This document shows positions 18,519 to 26,365 of a stretch of 64,000 nucleotides of DNA, one piece after another. Under the pieces are notes generated by a model. The model worked only from the letters and a program-made list of their open reading frames with translations, did no database searches and was not told the origin of the DNA. Each line of letters starts with the position of its first letter. Positions within the stretch are counted from its first letter, which is position 1. The translations under genes were made by a program, and so were the position numbers. This DNA comes from Fuscovulum ytuae (GTDB lineage Bacteria > Pseudomonadota > Alphaproteobacteria > Rhodobacterales > Rhodobacteraceae): NCBI RefSeq assembly GCF_029953595.1, contig NZ_CP124535.1, positions 2,388,001-2,452,000 on the forward strand. The letters are read 5' to 3'.

Positions 18519-19040
18519 TCATTCAGCGATCGTCAATGTGGATAATTGCCAGATGCTCCAGCCATAGACCAGTTCGGTTTGATATTCGGGGCTGGAATCA
18601 TATGGGAACACGATCCAGAGCGGGCCTTTGTCGCGGCGCGAGAACGTTTCGCCGTCGATGTGATAGGCAACGATCGGCGCATCATCCTTGATCGCGTCAA
18701 GCGGGATGTCGACGGCGTAATTGTTCAGCGCCGTTGCAGTGATCTTGGTTCCTTCGCCGCCAACCGCCTCGAGCAGGGCCTTGAGCGGTACGCCATCAAA
18801 GCGGTGCATCCGGTCGGTCCATGTCGTGGTGGTGTCAAAGCCCGAAACCGGCATGGCCTTGAGCATATCAAGATCGAACTGGGCAGCGCCATCGGCGTTG
18901 GTCGAAGTGATCGACCCGTCGATTGTCAGGATCACTTCACCGGTCGGGGCAGCCATTTCGGCAAAACTGGTCGCGGGGGCGAGCAGCAGAAATGCAAAAG
19001 CCGCCGCAAGGCGGCCGGTCGGAACGGAAAATTGGGGCAT
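18519..19040 (-). CDS. Small exported molybdopterin-binding-fold protein
   Basis: A 173-aa protein with a Sec signal peptide (residues about 1-27, ending TSFAE) and a single oxidoreductase molybdopterin-binding-type domain: LTIDGSI, FDGVPLKALLEAVGGEG, YAVDIPLDAIKDDAPIVAYH and the C-terminal KGPLWIVFPYD. The Cys that ligates molybdenum in YedY/sulfite-oxidase enzymes is not visible; the mature sequence contains no cysteine at all, so catalysis is doubtful and a ligand-binding role is possible. GGAG precedes the ATG at 19040 by six bases. It is followed by the hybrid kinase and is divergent from a response regulator, which suggests it is a periplasmic accessory of that signalling system (inference). 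Confidence 0.72.
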   Translation of the reverse strand: MPQFSVPTGRLAAAFAFLLLAPATSFAEMAAPTGEVILTIDGSITSTNADGAAQFDLDMLKAMPVSGFDTTTTWTDRMHRFDGVPLKALLEAVGGEGTKITATALNNYAVDIPLDAIKDDAPIVAYHIDGETFSRRDKGPLWIVFPYDSSPEYQTELVYGWSIWQLSTLTIAE

Positions 19041-19121
19041 CGGAAGCTCCGCGTACAGGGACGATGGTGTGGACCATAGCAAAAAGCTGCTTTTTCTCTA
19101 TTCCGATTCCGGATGCCATCC

Positions 19122-19135
19122 CATACGAAAGTATG
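19122..19135. promoter_or_regulatory. Small perfect dyad in the divergent control region
   Basis: CATAC-GAAA-GTATG lies in the AT-rich 257-bp gap between the divergent molybdopterin-fold gene and the response regulator gene, 82 bp upstream of the former. It may be an operator or a short hairpin. No regulator is assigned. Confidence 0.3.
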
Positions 19136-19297
19136 TTAATCTTTCAACTTAGTCGGGATTGGTCACCGTTCTATTTGTTTTAGAAAGTGTAGGACGTATC
19201 CTTGTAGGTATGTATTGCGACAAACCGCGAGTGACAGGGCCGCCATCGGCCCATTTCTTGCAGGACGACGCACAAAAGGAATGGAGGGCAGTGGCGA

Positions 19298-19945
19298 ATG
19301 GCTATGTTGGGTGGTGGGGGAAGCGGCAAGATCCGTATCCTGATCGCAGACGACCATGAAATGGTTCTCGACGTGTTTGCAATGTATCTTTCGTCTGCCC
19401 CCGACATGGAGGTGGCCACGGCAAAGACCCTGGACGAGGCGGTGGATTACATCCAGTCGGATGGCCCCTACGACGTCGTGCTGTTGGATCTGAACATGCC
19501 GGGGATGAATGGCGTGGCGGGCTTGCGTAAGGCGATCAAGGCCAATGGCACCAAGCCTGTCGCCATCATCACCGGGAATCCGACGCCGCGCATGCTGGAC
19601 GAGATCATGAATGCCGGGTCGTCCGGCATCGTCCTGAAGACGACGGGCGTGCGGTCCTTGGCGAATGCCATTCGGTTCATGCATGCGGGCGAGCATTACA
19701 TGCCGCTTGAACTGGTGCGCGAGCGGCACAATGCTGGGCGGCAGACAAAGAACGGGCGGTTGTCGGACAAGGAGATGATGGTCCTGTCCTATCTGGCCGA
19801 AGGCAAGCAGAACAAGGAAATCGCCAACGATCTGAAGCTGGCGGAACCGACGATCAAGATGCATGTGACGAGCATCTGCAAGAAGCTTGCGGCATCAAAC
19901 CGGACGCAAGCGGTGATCGTGGCGCGGGATCTGGGGCTGATTTAG
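19298..19945 (+). CDS. NarL/LuxR-type response regulator
   Basis: A 215-aa two-domain regulator. The receiver domain has RILIADDHEMVLDVF (acidic pocket), phospho-Asp in VVLLDLNMPGMNG near residue 64, and Lys in GIVLKTTG. A LuxR HTH follows: LSDKEMMVLSYLAEGKQNKE then IANDLKLAEPTIKMHVTSIC. The ATG at 19298 and another two codons later are both possible, with a GGAGGG tract upstream. It is divergent from the molybdopterin-fold gene and lies close to the orphan-looking hybrid kinase, whose HPt domain could phosphorylate it. That pairing is inferred from position only. Confidence 0.9.
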   Translation: MAMLGGGGSGKIRILIADDHEMVLDVFAMYLSSAPDMEVATAKTLDEAVDYIQSDGPYDVVLLDLNMPGMNGVAGLRKAIKANGTKPVAIITGNPTPRMLDEIMNAGSSGIVLKTTGVRSLANAIRFMHAGEHYMPLELVRERHNAGRQTKNGRLSDKEMMVLSYLAEGKQNKEIANDLKLAEPTIKMHVTSICKKLAASNRTQAVIVARDLGLI

Positions 19946-19972
19946 GGCCGTAGCACCTGTGGACGCGGTGCA

Positions 19973-20040
19973 GGGGGGCTGTCTGCCCCCCACGGATCGC
20001 CCGGTGGGCGATCCTCCCCCCGAGAGTATTTTTTGCCAAG
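19973..20040. repeat. Double hairpin with intergenic repeat-like tail
   Basis: Two exact stems stand in series: GGGGGGC/GCCCCCC (19973-19991) and GGATCGCCC/GGGCGATCC (19994-20014). They are followed by CCCCCGAGAGTATTTTTTGC and CAAGATGAAAA. The block sits between convergent genes and should terminate the response regulator transcript. The closing CGAGAGTATTTTT...AAGATGA stretch resembles a motif I recall downstream of many Rhodobacteraceae genes; that resemblance is from memory and not measured here. Confidence 0.65.
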
Positions 20041-20102
20041 ATGAAAATCAGGAGGGGTTTGTGCCCTTCTCTTGTCTTGCCCATGCCAATGCGGGGGCGA
20101 GG

Positions 20103-21008
20103 TTAGGGTTGGATATTGCGCATGGGAAGCGGGGGCACCGCGGCGCGTGCAAGCCAATCGGCCACGAAATGGGGAGCCGTGCCGGGGCGAAGGGGGCGGT
20201 CTGACCAGAGGCGCAGGCCACGTTTCAGTTTAAGTCGCTGGGGGAAGGGCGCGATGAGGCGGCCATCGGCCAGATGGGCGGCCACCAGCGCCTCATGCCC
20301 AATCAGAAGGCCGGCGCCATTCACCGTTTCCTCAACCGCGAGCGCGTAGAGCGAAAAGCTGGGCCCTTGCGGGATGGTGGGGGGATCGGCGTGCCGCGTG
20401 GCGGCCCAGAGCGCCCAGTCATCGGACCATGTGGCATCCGACAGGCAGGGAAAGCGCGCGATGTCCTGCGGGCCGGACAGGCGGGCGGCAAGGGCGGGGG
20501 CGCAGACGGGGAAGATCACGTCGGGGGCGAGACGACCTGCGGGGTCTTCGTCGAAGAAGAGCGACAGGTCATGCGGGCTGCGCTTGAGGTTTGGCGGCTG
20601 TTCCAGCGCGGTGATGGATATGGTGATGTCGGGTGCGGCGGCGCGCAGGGCGGGCAGGCGCGGCGACAGCCAAAGCTGCGCGATGGCGGGCAGCGTGGCG
20701 ATATGGACGGTGCGGGGTGCTGCGGCGGCGCGCAGGTCATTGACAGCAGCACCAAGGGTATCGAACGCCTCGGTAAAGGCGGGCAATGTCTGTTGGCCAA
20801 GGGCCGTAAGGCGTACGCCGCGCGGGGTACGGGCAAAAAGCGGCGCACCAAGCCTTTGTTCCAACTGCTTTATATGGGCGGTGATCGCGCCGGGGGTGAC
20901 GCCCAATTCCTGTGCGGCGGCGGCGAAACCGCCAAGTCGGGCTGCCGCCTCGAACGCGCGAAGAGCGGTGAGGGGCAGGTCTTTCGGTCGGGGCGGGGCG
21001 ACAGGCAT
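20103..21008 (-). CDS. LysR-family transcriptional regulator (GcvA-like)
   Basis: A 301-aa regulator. The N-terminal winged HTH reads LPLTALRAFEAAARLGGFAA, AQELGVTPGAITAHIKQLEQ and RLGAPLFARTPRGVRLTALG (residues about 8-70), followed by a periplasmic-binding-like effector domain. The start is placed at ATG 21008 (MPVAPPRPKDLP); the open frame continues 85 codons upstream without homology and over the neighbouring gene. No clear ribosome site is seen. It is divergent from the SHMT-like gene with 111 bp between starts, the usual layout for a LysR protein and its target. The effector is unknown. Confidence 0.9.
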   Translation of the reverse strand: MPVAPPRPKDLPLTALRAFEAAARLGGFAAAAQELGVTPGAITAHIKQLEQRLGAPLFARTPRGVRLTALGQQTLPAFTEAFDTLGAAVNDLRAAAAPRTVHIATLPAIAQLWLSPRLPALRAAAPDITISITALEQPPNLKRSPHDLSLFFDEDPAGRLAPDVIFPVCAPALAARLSGPQDIARFPCLSDATWSDDWALWAATRHADPPTIPQGPSFSLYALAVEETVNGAGLLIGHEALVAAHLADGRLIAPFPQRLKLKRGLRLWSDRPLRPGTAPHFVADWLARAAVPPLPMRNIQP

Positions 21009-21119
21009 GCGTGGCTTTTGGATTAGTTTTTCTGACCCTAGATTTTTGCAAATCTGATTTGCGGACAAGGGGGGACGGATGATTTTCTTGCCCTGCAACG
21101 AAACCGGGAGTGACCGCCG

Positions 21120-22442
21120 ATGACCCGCCTTGACCGCCGCGACTGGGTGCCTGCGCCCTGTGAGGACCATGTGATGACGCTGGCTGCCGCCGCCGCCACG
21201 GGCAGCGATGCGGAGGTGGAGGCACGGGTGGCGGCGCTGATCGACTGGAATGCCGACATCCATGATCGGGAGTGTTTCAACCTGAACCCCGCGACCAATG
21301 TGATGAACCCGCGGGCGGAGGCGGCGCTGGCGCGGGGGTTGGGGTCGCGCCCATCGCTCGGGTATCCCGGTGACAAGTACGAGATGGGTCTGGAGGCAAT
21401 CGAAGAAATCGAGGTCATCGCGGCGGAGCTCGCGGCAGAGGTATTTGATGCCTCATACGCGGAAATCCGGGTGGCATCAGGGGCGATGGCGAACCTGTAC
21501 GGGTTCATGGCGCTGGCACAGCCGGGGGATGCGATCATTGCGCCGCCGCCTGCGGTGGGCGGGCATGTGACGCATCACAAGGCGGGTTGCGCGGGGCTGT
21601 ACGGGCTGGTGACGCATGACGCGCCGGTGGATGCGGACGGTTTCACCGTGGATCTGGATGCCTTGCGCGAGATGGCGCTGCGGGTGCGGCCGAAGATCAT
21701 CACCATCGGGGGCAGTTTGAACCTGTTTCCCCATCCAGTGCGGGCCTTGCGCGCCATTGCCGATGAGGTGGGGGCGTGGCTTTTGTTCGATGCGGCGCAT
21801 CAATGCGGGATCATCGCAGGGGGGGCTTGGGCGAACCCACTTGATGAGGGGGCGCATCTGATGACGATGAGCACCTATAAATCGCTGGGCGGGCCTGCGG
21901 GCGGATTGATCGTGACGCGCGAGGCCGAGATTGCCAAGCGTTTGGATCATATCGCCTTTCCGGGGATGACGGCGAATTTCGATGCGGCGAAATCGGCGGC
22001 ATTGGCGATCACGCTGCTGGATTGGCGGGCGCATGGTCGGGACTATGCGCGGGCGATGGTGGATCTGTCGCAGGCCTTGGCGCGGGAGTTGCACGGGCTG
22101 GGCCTGCCGGTATTTGCGGCGGGGCGGGGGATGACGGAAAGCCATCAATTCGCGGTGGAGGCTGCTGGCTTTGGCGGGGGGCAGACGGCGTCAAAGACGT
22201 TGCGCAAAGCCGGGTTCCTTGCCTGTGGGATCGGGCTGCCGATTGCGCCGGTGGAGGGTGATTTGAACGGGCTGCGGATCGGGACGCCGGAGCTGGTGCG
22301 CCGGGGGGTGACGGTAGCAGATGCGCCCGCGCTGGCCGCGCTGATTGCCGAAGGGCTGCGGGGGAATGATCCGGGGGCCGTGGCGGCGCGGGTGCGCGAC
22401 ATGCGGGCGCGGTTCACCGGGGTGCATTACATCCGGGCGTGA
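21120..22442 (+). CDS. Serine hydroxymethyltransferase-like PLP enzyme (divergent paralogue)
   Basis: A 440-aa fold-type I PLP enzyme. GYPGDKYEMGLEAIEEIE, the substrate/PLP segment RVASGAMANLYGFMALAQPG, LLFDAAHQCGIIAGG (Asp and His at the cofactor) and STYKSLGGPAGG with the Schiff-base Lys all correspond to SHMT motifs. They differ from housekeeping GlyA (DMAHIAG, THKTLRGPR), so the substrate is probably not the standard serine/THF pair; alpha-methylserine-type or aldolase activity is possible. GGGAG precedes the ATG by about nine bases. The divergent LysR gene is the likely regulator. Its 3' end overlaps the convergent TetR gene by 29 bp. Confidence 0.8.
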   Translation: MTRLDRRDWVPAPCEDHVMTLAAAAATGSDAEVEARVAALIDWNADIHDRECFNLNPATNVMNPRAEAALARGLGSRPSLGYPGDKYEMGLEAIEEIEVIAAELAAEVFDASYAEIRVASGAMANLYGFMALAQPGDAIIAPPPAVGGHVTHHKAGCAGLYGLVTHDAPVDADGFTVDLDALREMALRVRPKIITIGGSLNLFPHPVRALRAIADEVGAWLLFDAAHQCGIIAGGAWANPLDEGAHLMTMSTYKSLGGPAGGLIVTREAEIAKRLDHIAFPGMTANFDAAKSAALAITLLDWRAHGRDYARAMVDLSQALARELHGLGLPVFAAGRGMTESHQFAVEAAGFGGGQTASKTLRKAGFLACGIGLPIAPVEGDLNGLRIGTPELVRRGVTVADAPALAALIAEGLRGNDPGAVAARVRDMRARFTGVHYIRA

Positions 22443-22923
22443 GGGCGTCCAGCAGCGCGTTAAGGGCGGGGGCGGGGTCATCGGGGGCCTGCGCCAACGC
22501 CATGCCATGCACCCAATCGATCAGGATATCGCGGTGAAGGCGGGCCTCATCTGGCGAACGGCCTTCATTTTCCAACATGATTTCAAGGCGTTCGGTCAAG
22601 AGGCGGGCTTGCAGCGGCAACGGGCCAGGGATGCGGAACAGGGCTAGGATCAACGCCGGGTGGCGGTGGGCGGCTTTGGCATAGGCTGCAAGCAGGGTTT
22701 TAGGAGAGGCACCGGGGATTTCGGCAAGGATGGCGTCGGCCATGGCGTGGATCAGGGAGTCATGGCTGCCGAAGTGATGCAGGATGGCCATCGGCGTCAC
22801 CGACATCCGCTTTGCCAAAGTGCGGATCGTGAAGGGCTGCACAGGATCGCGGATGAGGGAAAGCGCCTCGGTCAGGATTGCGTCCCGGGACAGACGGGGA
22901 TTTGCGGGGCGGCCGCGGGTCAT
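22414..22923 (-). CDS. TetR-family repressor
   Basis: A 169-aa regulator. An N-terminal HTH is clear (SRDAILTEALSLI, then FTIRTLAKRMSVTPMAILHH and HFGSHDSLIHAMADAILAEI, residues about 12-62), with a helical ligand domain after it. ATG 22923 shares ATGA with the stop of the upstream reductase gene, so the two form a coupled operon. An alternative TTG four codons earlier is less likely. Its probable targets are the dyads at 23456-23567 in front of the operon. Confidence 0.88.
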   Translation of the reverse strand: MTRGRPANPRLSRDAILTEALSLIRDPVQPFTIRTLAKRMSVTPMAILHHFGSHDSLIHAMADAILAEIPGASPKTLLAAYAKAAHRHPALILALFRIPGPLPLQARLLTERLEIMLENEGRSPDEARLHRDILIDWVHGMALAQAPDDPAPALNALLDALTPGCNAPR

Positions 22924-23453
22924 GCCACGGCCCAAGTGGATTGGACAAGGCCGGAGGGGAAGCTGCGGGTCGCCTTGTGGCGCAAGGGGATGTCCTTTGG
23001 CAGGGCGCCGAAAAGCGGGCGGCCCTGCCCGATCAGGACAGGGGCTGTGGTGATGGTCAGGCTGTCGATCAGACCCGCGCGCAGGAAGGATTGCACGATC
23101 TGGCCGCCGTCGACATAGGCTTTGCGATGGCCTTTGTCGGCGAGGTGTCGCATGGCCTGTTCGGGGCCATGGGCGGCGAATGTGACCTTGCCCTGAAGGT
23201 TTTCCGGCACGGGTTGCTGTGCGAGCTGCTGGGAAAGCACCAGAACGGGCAGTGTATAGGGCCAGTCGGGGAAGCTGCGGACGGCATCATAGGTGCCGCG
23301 GCCCATGATGATGCAGTCCATTCCGGCGATGAAAGCCTCATAGCCGTGATCTTCGGCCGGGTCGCCGCGGGACAAAAGCCAATCGAGGCGGCCATCGGGG
23401 CGGGCGATGAAGCCGTCAAGGCTGGTGGCGATGAAAACATGGCCGCGGGTCAT
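22920..23453 (-). CDS. RibD C-terminal/dihydrofolate reductase-fold protein
   Basis: A 177-aa NADPH-dependent reductase-fold protein. HVFIATSLDGFIARPDGRLD starts the domain, IIMGRGTYD and VLVLSQQL form the central sheet and cofactor loop, and AYVDGGQIVQSFLRAGLIDS with PVLIGQGRPLFG are the conserved C-terminal elements. Such YyaP/YwjB-type proteins are common and mostly uncharacterised, so substrate and pathway are unknown. It is the first gene of a two-gene operon with the TetR repressor, which suggests an inducible detoxification or reduction role (inference). Confidence 0.85.
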   Translation of the reverse strand: MTRGHVFIATSLDGFIARPDGRLDWLLSRGDPAEDHGYEAFIAGMDCIIMGRGTYDAVRSFPDWPYTLPVLVLSQQLAQQPVPENLQGKVTFAAHGPEQAMRHLADKGHRKAYVDGGQIVQSFLRAGLIDSLTITTAPVLIGQGRPLFGALPKDIPLRHKATRSFPSGLVQSTWAVA

Positions 23454-23455
23454 GG

Positions 23456-23567
23456 TTCGGTTCCGAAGTTTTGCGGTTCGGTTTCGAACCAGACTGTTGA
23501 TGCGGTTTCGAACCTTTTGGTTCGGGGTGGAGGTATCAGCTTCGATTCCGTGCGTTCCGGTTCGGAA
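23456..23567. promoter_or_regulatory. Cluster of TTCGAA-type dyads, probable TetR operators
   Basis: Within 112 bp upstream of the reductase start there are two copies of GGTTTCGAACC (23480-23490 and 23504-23514, centres 24 bp apart). Two looser dyads flank them: TTCGG-TT-CCGAA (23456-23467) and TTCCG-GTT-CGGAA (23555-23567). Repeated dyads of one type directly before a regulator-containing operon fit autoregulation by the TetR protein. Confidence 0.6.
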
Positions 23568-23574
23568 GGAATTT

Positions 23575-23591
23575 TTTATACAATGTATAAA
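23575..23591. promoter_or_regulatory. Perfect AT-rich 7-3-7 dyad
   Basis: TTTATAC-AAT-GTATAAA lies 122 bp upstream of the reductase gene and 31 bp beyond the gmaS terminator. It may be the -10 region or an operator of the reductase/TetR promoter. Confidence 0.4.
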
Positions 23592-23621
23592 TATGGGATT
23601 GCCGCCCCTTCGGCAAGAGAA

Positions 23622-23646
23622 AACCCGCCGGGCGATCCGGCGGGTT
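23622..23646 (-). terminator. Intrinsic terminator of the mgs-gmaS operon
   Basis: AACCCGCCGG and CCGGCGGGTT form an exact 10-bp stem around a five-base loop, followed on the minus strand by TTTCTC. It begins 28 bases after the gmaS stop codon. Confidence 0.88.
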
Positions 23647-23673
23647 CTTTCTTTGCGTCCTGTGAACGAAGGA

Positions 23674-24981
23674 TCAGATATCCAGCGTGTTTTCGTGTTC
23701 CCAGCGCGAGAAATGGGAGACGAAGCTGTTCCATTCCTGTTGCTTGAGCTTGAGATAGGCCGACGAGAATTCCTCGCCCATCATGGCCTTGAGCGTCTTG
23801 TCCTTGTCATATTCGCGCAGCGCATCGAGCAGGTTCAGCGGCAGTTTCGGCGCGCCTTTCACGGTATGGCCCTGCTGATACATGTCGATGTCATAACGGC
23901 GGCCGGGATCGGCCTGCGTGCGCACACCGTCAAGCCCTGCGGCGATGATCACGGCCTGAAGCAGGTAGGGGTTCGCGGCCCCATCGGGCAGGCGCAGTTC
24001 GAAACGGCCGGGGCCGGGAACGCGGACCATATGGGTGCGGTTGTTGCCCGTCCATGTGACCGTGTTCGGCGCCCATGTCGCGCCCGACGTGGTGCGGGGT
24101 GCGTTGATCCGCTTGTAGCTGTTCACCGTCGGGTTGGTGATCGCGGCCAAGGCGGAGGCGTGTTTCATGATCCCGCCAAGGAAGTTGCGCCCCCGGTCGG
24201 AGAGTGAGAGTTCCTTTGACGGATCAGAGAAGGCATTGGTCTTGCCATCCAGCGACCAGACCGAGATATGGGCGTGGCAGCCCGATCCGGTAAGGCCCTT
24301 AAAGGGTTTGGGCATGAAGGTGGCGCGGAAGCCGTGCTTTTCGGCCACCGATTTGACCATGAACTTGAAGAAGCTGTGCTTGTCAGCGGTTTGCAGGGCG
24401 TCGTCGTATTTCCAGTTCATCTCAAACTGGCCGATCGCGTCTTCGTGGTCGTTTTGGTAGGGTTCCCAGCCCAGTTCCAGCATGTAATCGCAGATTTCCG
24501 AGATCACGTCATAGCGGCGCATCACGGCCTGCTGGTCATAGCAGGGCTTTTCAGCGGTGTCGTAGATGTCAGAGGCGGCATTGCCTTCGGCGTTCAGGAT
24601 GAAGAACTCGGGTTCAACCCCGGTCTTGACGCGCAGGCCATCCTTGGCCGCCTCGGCAATCAGTTTTTCCAAGACGTTGCGGGGGGCCTGATCGACGAGG
24701 GCACCTTCCATCGTTGCGCGGGCGGCAACCCATGCCACATCCTTTTTCCACGGCAATTGGATCACCGAGTCTGGATCGGGGACGGCCATCAGGTCGGGAT
24801 GGGCGGGCGTCAGGTCAAGCCATGTGGCGAAACCTGCAAAACCTGCGCCCTCCTCGGCCATGTCGTTGATCGCCTGCGTCGGCACGAGTTTCGCGCGCTG
24901 ACCACCGAAAAGATCGGTGTAGGAGATCATGAAGTATTTTACGCCCTTTTCCTTGGCCCATTTGGCAAGATCTTTGGCCAT
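23674..24981 (-). CDS. gmaS: Gamma-glutamylmethylamide synthetase (glutamine synthetase III-like)
   Basis: A 435-aa ATP-dependent ligase of the glutamine synthetase fold. GVEPEFFIL and GQFEMNW carry the metal-binding acids, GSGCHAHIS the substrate/ATP loop, and GRFELRLPDGAANPYLLQAV the C-terminal Arg/Glu signature. Alone it would be named glutamine synthetase GlnT. The operon mgsA-mgsB-mgsC-gmaS, with mgdABCD close by, identifies it as the first enzyme of the N-methylglutamate pathway, joining methylamine to glutamate. It is the last gene of the operon, 45 bp after mgsC, with a terminator behind it. The pathway role rests mainly on neighbourhood; biochemical specificity is not visible. Confidence 0.88.
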   Translation of the reverse strand: MAKDLAKWAKEKGVKYFMISYTDLFGGQRAKLVPTQAINDMAEEGAGFAGFATWLDLTPAHPDLMAVPDPDSVIQLPWKKDVAWVAARATMEGALVDQAPRNVLEKLIAEAAKDGLRVKTGVEPEFFILNAEGNAASDIYDTAEKPCYDQQAVMRRYDVISEICDYMLELGWEPYQNDHEDAIGQFEMNWKYDDALQTADKHSFFKFMVKSVAEKHGFRATFMPKPFKGLTGSGCHAHISVWSLDGKTNAFSDPSKELSLSDRGRNFLGGIMKHASALAAITNPTVNSYKRINAPRTTSGATWAPNTVTWTGNNRTHMVRVPGPGRFELRLPDGAANPYLLQAVIIAAGLDGVRTQADPGRRYDIDMYQQGHTVKGAPKLPLNLLDALREYDKDKTLKAMMGEEFSSAYLKLKQQEWNSFVSHFSRWEHENTLDI

Positions 24982-25026
24982 GACTAACTCCCTGTTCTTG
25001 TTCAGATCGGCTTTGTGCCGTTGTGT

Positions 25027-26352
25027 TCAGAATCCGTTGCGCCCGGGAATCCAGTTGGTCCCTGCCAGCGGAACGCCCGCCATGGCGGCGGATTCGACGG
25101 TCAGGGCGCAGAGGTCTTCCGGTTCCAGATTATGAAGGTGATTTTTGCCGCAGGCACGCGCAATTGTCTGCGCCTCAAGCGTCATCACCTTGAGGTAGTT
25201 CTTCAGGCGGCGACCACCGAGGATGGGATCGAAACGCTTGAAAAGTTCGGGGTCCTGCGTGGTGATCCCGGCAGGGTCTTTGCCTTCGTGCCAGTCGTCA
25301 TAGGCCCCGGCGGTGGTGCCGAGTTTGTTATATTCGGCCTCAAGCGCGGGGTCGTTGTCGCCCAGCGCAACAAGGGCCGCCGTGCCGATGGCGACGGCAT
25401 CGGCCCCCAGCGCCATGGCCTTGGCCACATCGGCCCCAGTTCGGATGCCGCCCGACACGATCAGTTGCACCTTGCGGTGCATGCCAAGGTCTTGCAGCGC
25501 CTTCACCGCCTGCGGGATACAGGCAAGGATGGGCATGCCAACATTTTCGATGAACACGTCCTGCGTGGCGGCGGTGCCGCCCTGCATGCCATCCAGCACC
25601 ACGACATCGGCCCCGGCCTTCACTGCAAGGGCGGTGTCGTAATAGGGGCGCGCGCCGCCAACCTTGATATAGATCGGCTTTTCCCAGTTCGTGATTTCGC
25701 GCAGTTCGAGGATCTTGATTTCAAGATCGTCAGGCCCGGTCCAATCAGGGTGGCGGCAGGCAGAGCGCTGGTCGATGCCCTTGGGAAGATTACGCATCAT
25801 GGCGACGCGGTCCGAAATTTTTTGGCCCAGCAGCATGCCGCCGCCGCCGGGTTTGGCCCCCTGCCCCACCACGACCTCGATCGCGTCGGCGCGGCGCAGG
25901 TCATCGGGGTTCATCCCGTAGCGGGAAGGAAGATATTGATAGACAAGGGTTTTCGAATGACCACGTTCTTCCTCGGTCATCCCGCCATCACCTGTGGTGG
26001 TGGAGGTGCCAGCAGCCGAGGCACCGCGACCCAGCGCCTCTTTCGCGGGGCCGGAGAGGGCACCGAAGGACATGCCCGCGATGGTGATGGGGATATCCAG
26101 ATGGATCGGGTTCTTGGCAAAGCGCGTGCCCAACCAGACATCGGTGGCGCATTTTTCGCGATAGCCTTCCAGCGGGTAGCGGCTGATGGATGCACCAAGG
26201 AAAAGCAGATCGTCGAAATGCGGCAGGCGGCGTTTGGACCCGCCACCGCGGATATCATAAATGCCTGTCGCGGCGGCGCGGCGGATTTCGGCGTTCACGT
26301 CGTTGGAGAAGGTCCACGACATTTTGGGCGGCGTATGGGGGAAATCGGACAT
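25027..26352 (-). CDS. mgsC: N-methylglutamate synthase subunit C (FMN/glutamate synthase-type)
   Basis: A 441-aa protein equivalent to the central FMN and Fe-S half of glutamate synthase. FGALSGPAKEALGRGASAAG, VVVGQGAKPGGGGMLLGQKI, the barrel strands IYIKVGG and DVVVLDGMQGGTAATQDVF, and VSGGIRTGADVAKAMALGAD with AVAIGTAAL are the FMN-barrel motifs. It contains few cysteines (SACRHPD, LACIPQ, RACGKN, DLCAL). With MgsA and MgsB it would convert gamma-glutamylmethylamide and 2-oxoglutarate to N-methylglutamate. It lies 13 bp after mgsB. Confidence 0.88.
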   Translation of the reverse strand: MSDFPHTPPKMSWTFSNDVNAEIRRAAATGIYDIRGGGSKRRLPHFDDLLFLGASISRYPLEGYREKCATDVWLGTRFAKNPIHLDIPITIAGMSFGALSGPAKEALGRGASAAGTSTTTGDGGMTEEERGHSKTLVYQYLPSRYGMNPDDLRRADAIEVVVGQGAKPGGGGMLLGQKISDRVAMMRNLPKGIDQRSACRHPDWTGPDDLEIKILELREITNWEKPIYIKVGGARPYYDTALAVKAGADVVVLDGMQGGTAATQDVFIENVGMPILACIPQAVKALQDLGMHRKVQLIVSGGIRTGADVAKAMALGADAVAIGTAALVALGDNDPALEAEYNKLGTTAGAYDDWHEGKDPAGITTQDPELFKRFDPILGGRRLKNYLKVMTLEAQTIARACGKNHLHNLEPEDLCALTVESAAMAGVPLAGTNWIPGRNGF

Positions 26353-26365
26353 TCTTCTTGCGGCC

